Assembly: GCF_047675955.1 (NCBI RefSeq)
Contig: NC_132915.1
Coordinates: 46,638,026-46,702,025, forward strand
DNA from: Chlorocebus sabaeus
Lineage: Eukaryota > Chordata > Mammalia > Primates > Cercopithecidae
Length of the DNA stretch: 64,000 bases
Reading direction: 5' to 3'
The position numbers were made by a program, and so were the translations under genes. The notes under the pieces were generated by a model. It worked only from the letters and a program-made list of their open reading frames with translations. It was not told the origin of the DNA and made no database searches. Shown in pieces: positions 59,876-64,000 of the stretch (position 1 is its first letter; every line of letters begins with the position of its first letter).

Positions 59876-60157
59876 GGGCAGGTGTGGTGGCTCATGCCTG
59901 TGATCCCAGCATTTTGGGAGGCCAAGATGAATAGGTTGTTTGAGTCTAGTAGTTCAGCCTATGCAACTTGGTAAAACCCCGACTGTACAAAAAATTAGCT
60001 GGGCATGGTGGCACACACCTGTACTCCCAACTACTTGGGACACTGAGGTGGGAGGATCACCTGAGCCTGGGAGGTAGGGGCTGCAGTAAGCCGTGATTGT
60101 GCCACTGCACTTCAGCCTGGGTGACAGAGTGAGACTTTGTCTAAAAACAACCAAGAA
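59876..60157 (+). mobile_element. Alu SINE (sense, AluJ-like) with 11-bp TSD
   Basis: Flanked by GTGGTTGAGCA (59865-59875 and 60158-60168). Forms an inverted pair with the next Alu. Confidence 0.94.
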
Positions 60158-60324
60158 GTGGTTGAGCAATTTAATACATAATTTTTAAAATTATATAGTC
60201 TGTATTTTAAGTGTTTAGCATGTTTATTGAGATAAAGTTAACAGAAATAACTTACTTAAAATATTTGATTTTCTAGGTCCTCAGTAAATTCAACTGTAAT
60301 TTTTAGGATTTGTGCATATTATTA

Positions 60325-60637
60325 TTATTTTTTTTTGTTTTATGGAGACAAGGGCTCAATTTTTTGCCCAGGCTGTAGTACAGCAATGAAATTATAGCTT
60401 ACTGTAACCTTGAAGTCTTGGGCTGAATCAATCCTACTGCCTCAGCATCCCAAGTAGCTAGGACTATAGGTGTGCATAACCGTGATGGGCTAGTTGTTGT
60501 TGTTGTTGTTGCTGTTATTGTAAAGACAGGGTCTCTCTGTGTTACCCAGGCTGGTCTTGAACTTCTGGTCTCAAGTGATCCTCTTGCCTTGGCTCTCTAA
60601 AATTCTGGGATTACAGGCATGAGCCACCGTGCCCAGC
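60325..60637 (-). mobile_element. Alu SINE (antisense, AluJ-like)
   Basis: Diverged Alu with a (TTG)n tract in the middle, ending about 180 bp before exon F. 'gtg.atattatt' lies on both sides. Carries the 32-nt block (60418-60449) that reappears at 63052. Confidence 0.93.
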
Positions 60638-60820
60638 CTGTGAATATTATTGATGTATTTTTGCTTTCATTTTACTATTCTCCATTTTATATACTTTAAA
60701 ATATCTTTACTGACTTGATTTGATATATTATTTAAAATGTATTTAAATATATATGTTTGATATATCGTTTTTTAAATAAAACAATATGGTTTTAAGTAAA
60801 TGTTTATTGCTTTTTCATAG

Positions 60821-60921
60821 GATGAATCTTGAAGAAGAATTAGATGAACTTAAAGTACATGTATCTATTGATAAGGAAGCAATACAAGAATTGAATAGAT
60901 GTGTGGCAGAGAGAAGAGAAG
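60821..60921 (+). CDS. CNTLN: CNTLN internal exon F (101 bp)
   Basis: Acceptor TATTGCTTTTTCATAG, donor AAG/GTAAAT. The first G completes the Lys codon from exon E; then MNLEEELDELKVHVSIDKEA, IQELNRCVAERRE and one base of the next codon. Acidic/basic heptads (LEEELDELK, IQELNRCV) fit a coiled coil. An inverted Alu pair lies just upstream and a same-strand L1 5' UTR begins 214 bp downstream. The next exon is outside the window. Confidence 0.94.
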
Positions 60922-61134
60922 GTAAATTTTCAGAAAATAAATACTTACCAGAGGAATTGTAAAATTATCTAATTCTTGATATTTTAGTTTCAATTTCTTT
61001 TAAGAATGTTACCCTTTTTATTCCTTTTTCCAACACTTTATTCATTGATAACTCGCTAATATTTTCATCATGAGAAAATTAAATAAATAGAACATCTAAA
61101 AGTCAGCTTTATAATTTATTTAAAAATCTAGGGA

Positions 61135-63898
61135 GAAGGCACAGCAAGATGGCCAAATGGAAGACTTTACCTTGTGGGAACTCCAAATTTAACAACTATC
61201 TACACACACACAAAAACACATACATAAGAATCAGAAATCAGGTGAGCACTCACAGTACCTGGTTTTAACTTCAAATGGCCGAAAGAGGCACTGAGGAGGG
61301 TAGGAAAGATAGTCTTAAATTACCAATGCCACCCTTCCCTGATCTCCTAGCAGTGGCCATGTGACATGGAGAGAGAATTGTGCACTTGGGGGAGGGAGAA
61401 TGCAGTGACTGTTGGACTTTTCATTGAACTCAGTCTTGCCCTGTCATAGCAGAGAGCAAAACCGGGCCGAATGTATCTGATGCCTGCCCACAGAAAGAGC
61501 ATTTAGACCAGACCTGTCCAGAGGACAATCACCCATCTCAGTGGTTGGAACCTGAGTTCGGGCAAGCCTCGTCACCACAGGATTCTGGGGCTCTATATAA
61601 ACTTAAAAGATAGTCTAGGCCACAATGACTTCAACTCCTAGGCAAGCCCTAGTGCTGAGTTGGGCTCAGAGCCAGTGGACTTGGGTGGCATGTGACCTCC
61701 TGAGACACCAGCCAGGGCAGCTCATGGGGTATTTGTGCCACTGCTCTCCCAACCCTAGGCAGCACAGCTCATGACTCTGAAAGGAACCCCTTCTATCTGC
61801 TTGAGGAGGAGAGAGGAAAGAGTAAAGAAGTCTTTGTCTTGCATCTTGGACACCAGCTCAGCCACAGTAGTATAGGGCACTAGTTAGATTTATGAGACCC
61901 TTATTCTAGGCCCTAGCTCCTGGATGACATTTCTGGACACATCCTGGGCTAGAAACAAACGTGGTGCCTTAAAGGCAAGGATGCAGTCCTGGCAGGATCT
62001 ATTACCTACTGATTGAAGAGCACTTGGGCCCTAAATAACCAGCAGCAATACCCAGATGGTACACTGTGGGTTCTGGCGGAGAATCTGAGATGTGCTGGAT
62101 TCAGGTGAAACCCAGTGCATCCCCAGCTGTGGTGGCTGTGAAACACCTGCATGAGAAAAGCAGAGGGAAAAGTAAAGGGTAATTTGTCTTACACATTAGG
62201 TACCAGCTCATCCACAACGAGATAGAACACCAAGCAGCTTGTGGGGTCATTGATTCCAGGCCTTGGCTCTTAGTTGGCATTTCTAGACCTGCTCTGGGCC
62301 AGAGGGAAGCCCACTGCCCTGAAAAGTGAGTCTCAGGCCTGGCAGCATTTATGACAAGCTGACTGAAGAGCCCTTGGGCCTTAAGGAACATTGGCAGTGG
62401 CTTGGTAGTGTTCCCTATAGGACTGTGGTGGTGACCACAGGGAGAGACTGTTTTGCCTGTAGAAAGGGAAGGGAAGAGTGGGAAGGACTGTGTCTGGTGG
62501 TTTGAGTGCCAGCTCAGCTGCAGTAGACTAGAACACTAGGTGGATTTCTAAGGTTTTTTACTCTACTCCCTGGCTCCTAGATGGCATCTCTGGACCCACC
62601 CAGGGCCTGAGGAATCCTGCTACCCTGAAGGGAATGACACAAGTCTGACTGGCTTCACAATCTGCTCTTTGCAGAGCCCTAGGGCTTTGAGCAAACATAG
62701 GTGGTAGCCAGATAGCAGTTACAGTGGGCCTTGTGTGAGACTCAGGGATATACTGGTGTCAGTTCTGACCCAGCATAGTCCCAGGGGTCATGGCCACACG
62801 GGTGCATTTGTCACTCCATCCCCAGCTCCAGAAGGCTCAGCAAAGAGAGATAGACTCTGTTTGGAAGAAAGGAAAGAGGACAAGAGTCTCTGCCTGGTAA
62901 TCCAGAGACTTCTTCAGGATCTTATCCAAGACTGCCCAGGAATTAGTTCTAGAAGTCTTCAAGAACCCCAGTGTTACTGGGCTTGGGGTGCCCACTAATG
63001 CAGATATGGACTAGATCACAACACCCAAGTCCTTTCAAATACCTGAAAGTTTTGGGCTGAATCAATCCTACTGCCCCAGCATCTTTGTACCCATCTTCTC
63101 AAGAAGAATGGGTACAAACAAACCCAGACTGCAAAGACTAAAATGAATATATAACTTTTGAATTCCCAGACACCAGCAAACATCCAAAGGATCAAGGCTA
63201 TCCAAGTTATAGGTTACGCTTTGTGTCCCCAAGCCAAACTCATCTTGAATTATAATCCCCATAATCTCCACATGTCAAAGGAGAGACCAGGTGGAGGTAA
63301 TTGAATCATGGGGGTGGTTTCCCTCATGCTGTTCTCATGATAGTGAGTGAGTTCTCATGAAATCTGATGGTTTTGTAAGGCACTTTTTCCCTCTTCGCTT
63401 GGCACTTCTTCCTGCCGCCTTGTGAAGAAGGTGCCTTGCTTTCCCTTCACCTTCCACCATGATTGTTAGTTTCCAGAGGCCTCCCCAGCCATGCTGAGCT
63501 GTGAGTCAGTTAAATCTCTTTCTTTTGTTACTCAGTCTTGAGCAGTTCCTTATAGAAGTATGAAAACAGGCTAATACACCAAGAAAACATGACTTCATCA
63601 AACAAACTAAATAAGGCACCTGGGATCAATACTGCAGAAACAGATGTGTAGTCTTTCAGACAGAGAATTCCAAATTTTTTTTTTGAGTTTTGAGGAAACT
63701 CAAAGAAATTCAAGATAACATGGAGAAGGATTTCAGAATTCTATCAGAGACATTTAATAAAGTGATTGAAAAAATAAAAAACAATTGAGCAGAAATTATG
63801 GAATGAAAAATGTATTGGAGTCGCCTCATAGCAGAATTGATCAAGCAGAAGAAGGTATTAGTGAGCTTGAAGTCAGGCTATTTGAAAATACACAGTCA
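61135..63898 (+). mobile_element. L1 with 5' UTR (sense), L1PB/L1MA-like, start of element
   Basis: Begins 'gggagaaggcacagcaagat', a typical L1 5' end, and continues through about 2 kb of GC-richer 5' UTR to 'catgacttcatcaaacaaac', 'gaaactcaaagaaattcaag' and 'attagtgagcttgaagtcag', the region just before and around the ORF1 start. The 5' UTR has three related units with CCAGCTCA anchors at 61853, 62203 and 62509. A MaLR LTR (63205) and an Alu (63899) interrupt it. The body lies beyond the window; stop codons and inserts make it inactive as seen. Confidence 0.85.
63205..63583 (+). mobile_element. MST/THE1-type MaLR LTR (sense)
   Basis: 'actcatcttgaattataatc', 'aattgaatcatgggggtggt', 'tgatagtgagtgagttctca', 'caccatgattgttagtttcc' and 'acaggctaatacacc' in LTR order, inside the L1 5' UTR. 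The 5' terminus is degraded. Confidence 0.92.
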
Positions 63899-64000
63899 GG
63901 GCAGGTGTGGTGGCTCATGCCTGTAATCCCAGCACTTTAGGAGACTGAGGTGGGAGGATCACCTAAGGTCAGGAATTCGAGATGAGCCTGGCCAATATGG
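63899..64000 (+). mobile_element. Alu SINE (sense), cut by the window edge
   Basis: The first 102 bp of an Alu ('ggcaggtgtggtggctcatg' onward) inserted in L1. Confidence 0.93.

Noticed and set aside
62101..62998. Open frames in GC-richer DNA after exon F
   Set aside because: They lie in the L1 5' UTR, which is GC-richer than its surroundings; no splice or coding signature.

Overview
This is a stretch of primate nuclear genome: an AT-rich, intron-dominated segment of one protein-coding gene on the + strand, packed with Alu, L1, MIR, L2, MaLR LTR and DNA-transposon copies. Several AluY-like elements point to a catarrhine (human, ape or Old World monkey). I cannot fix the species from the sequence alone. 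There are no bacterial-type operons, CRISPR arrays or complete genes.

Six internal coding exons can be read with intact splice sites and one continuous frame: 530-724, 26266-26442, 28257-28382, 39163-39284, 40656-40775 and 60821-60921 (841 coding bases). They join in phase without a stop and encode a highly charged, Glu/Lys/Leu/Gln-rich coiled-coil protein that I recognise from memory as centlein (CNTLN), a centrosomal linker protein. Both gene ends lie outside the window.

Layout: 1-2 kb holds the first exon and MIR copies. From about 2 to 17 kb is a mosaic of old antisense L1, L2, Alu and MaLR pieces. From about 17 to 21 kb is the longest repeat-free stretch; its core (about 17.95-19.68 kb) keeps CpGs and homeodomain-type motifs in a CpG-poor intron and looks like a conserved regulatory element. 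From 22 to 42 kb are four of the exons, with Alus, a 5'-truncated L1PA-type copy and LTR remnants. From 42 to 60 kb is one 20-kb intron made almost entirely of nested repeats (L1, a Tigger-like DNA transposon carrying two Alus, an inverted Alu, a 185-bp pyrimidine tract). The last exon here lies between an inverted Alu pair and a same-strand L1 with a long 5' UTR.

I found no new gene system. The observations most worth checking are the candidate enhancer at 18-19.7 kb, a cluster of short hairpins just after it, an Alu with a twin-priming-like inversion, and a 32-nt patch shared by an Alu and an L1 5' UTR 2.6 kb apart. Repeat family names come from recalled consensus features, not from a RepeatMasker run.
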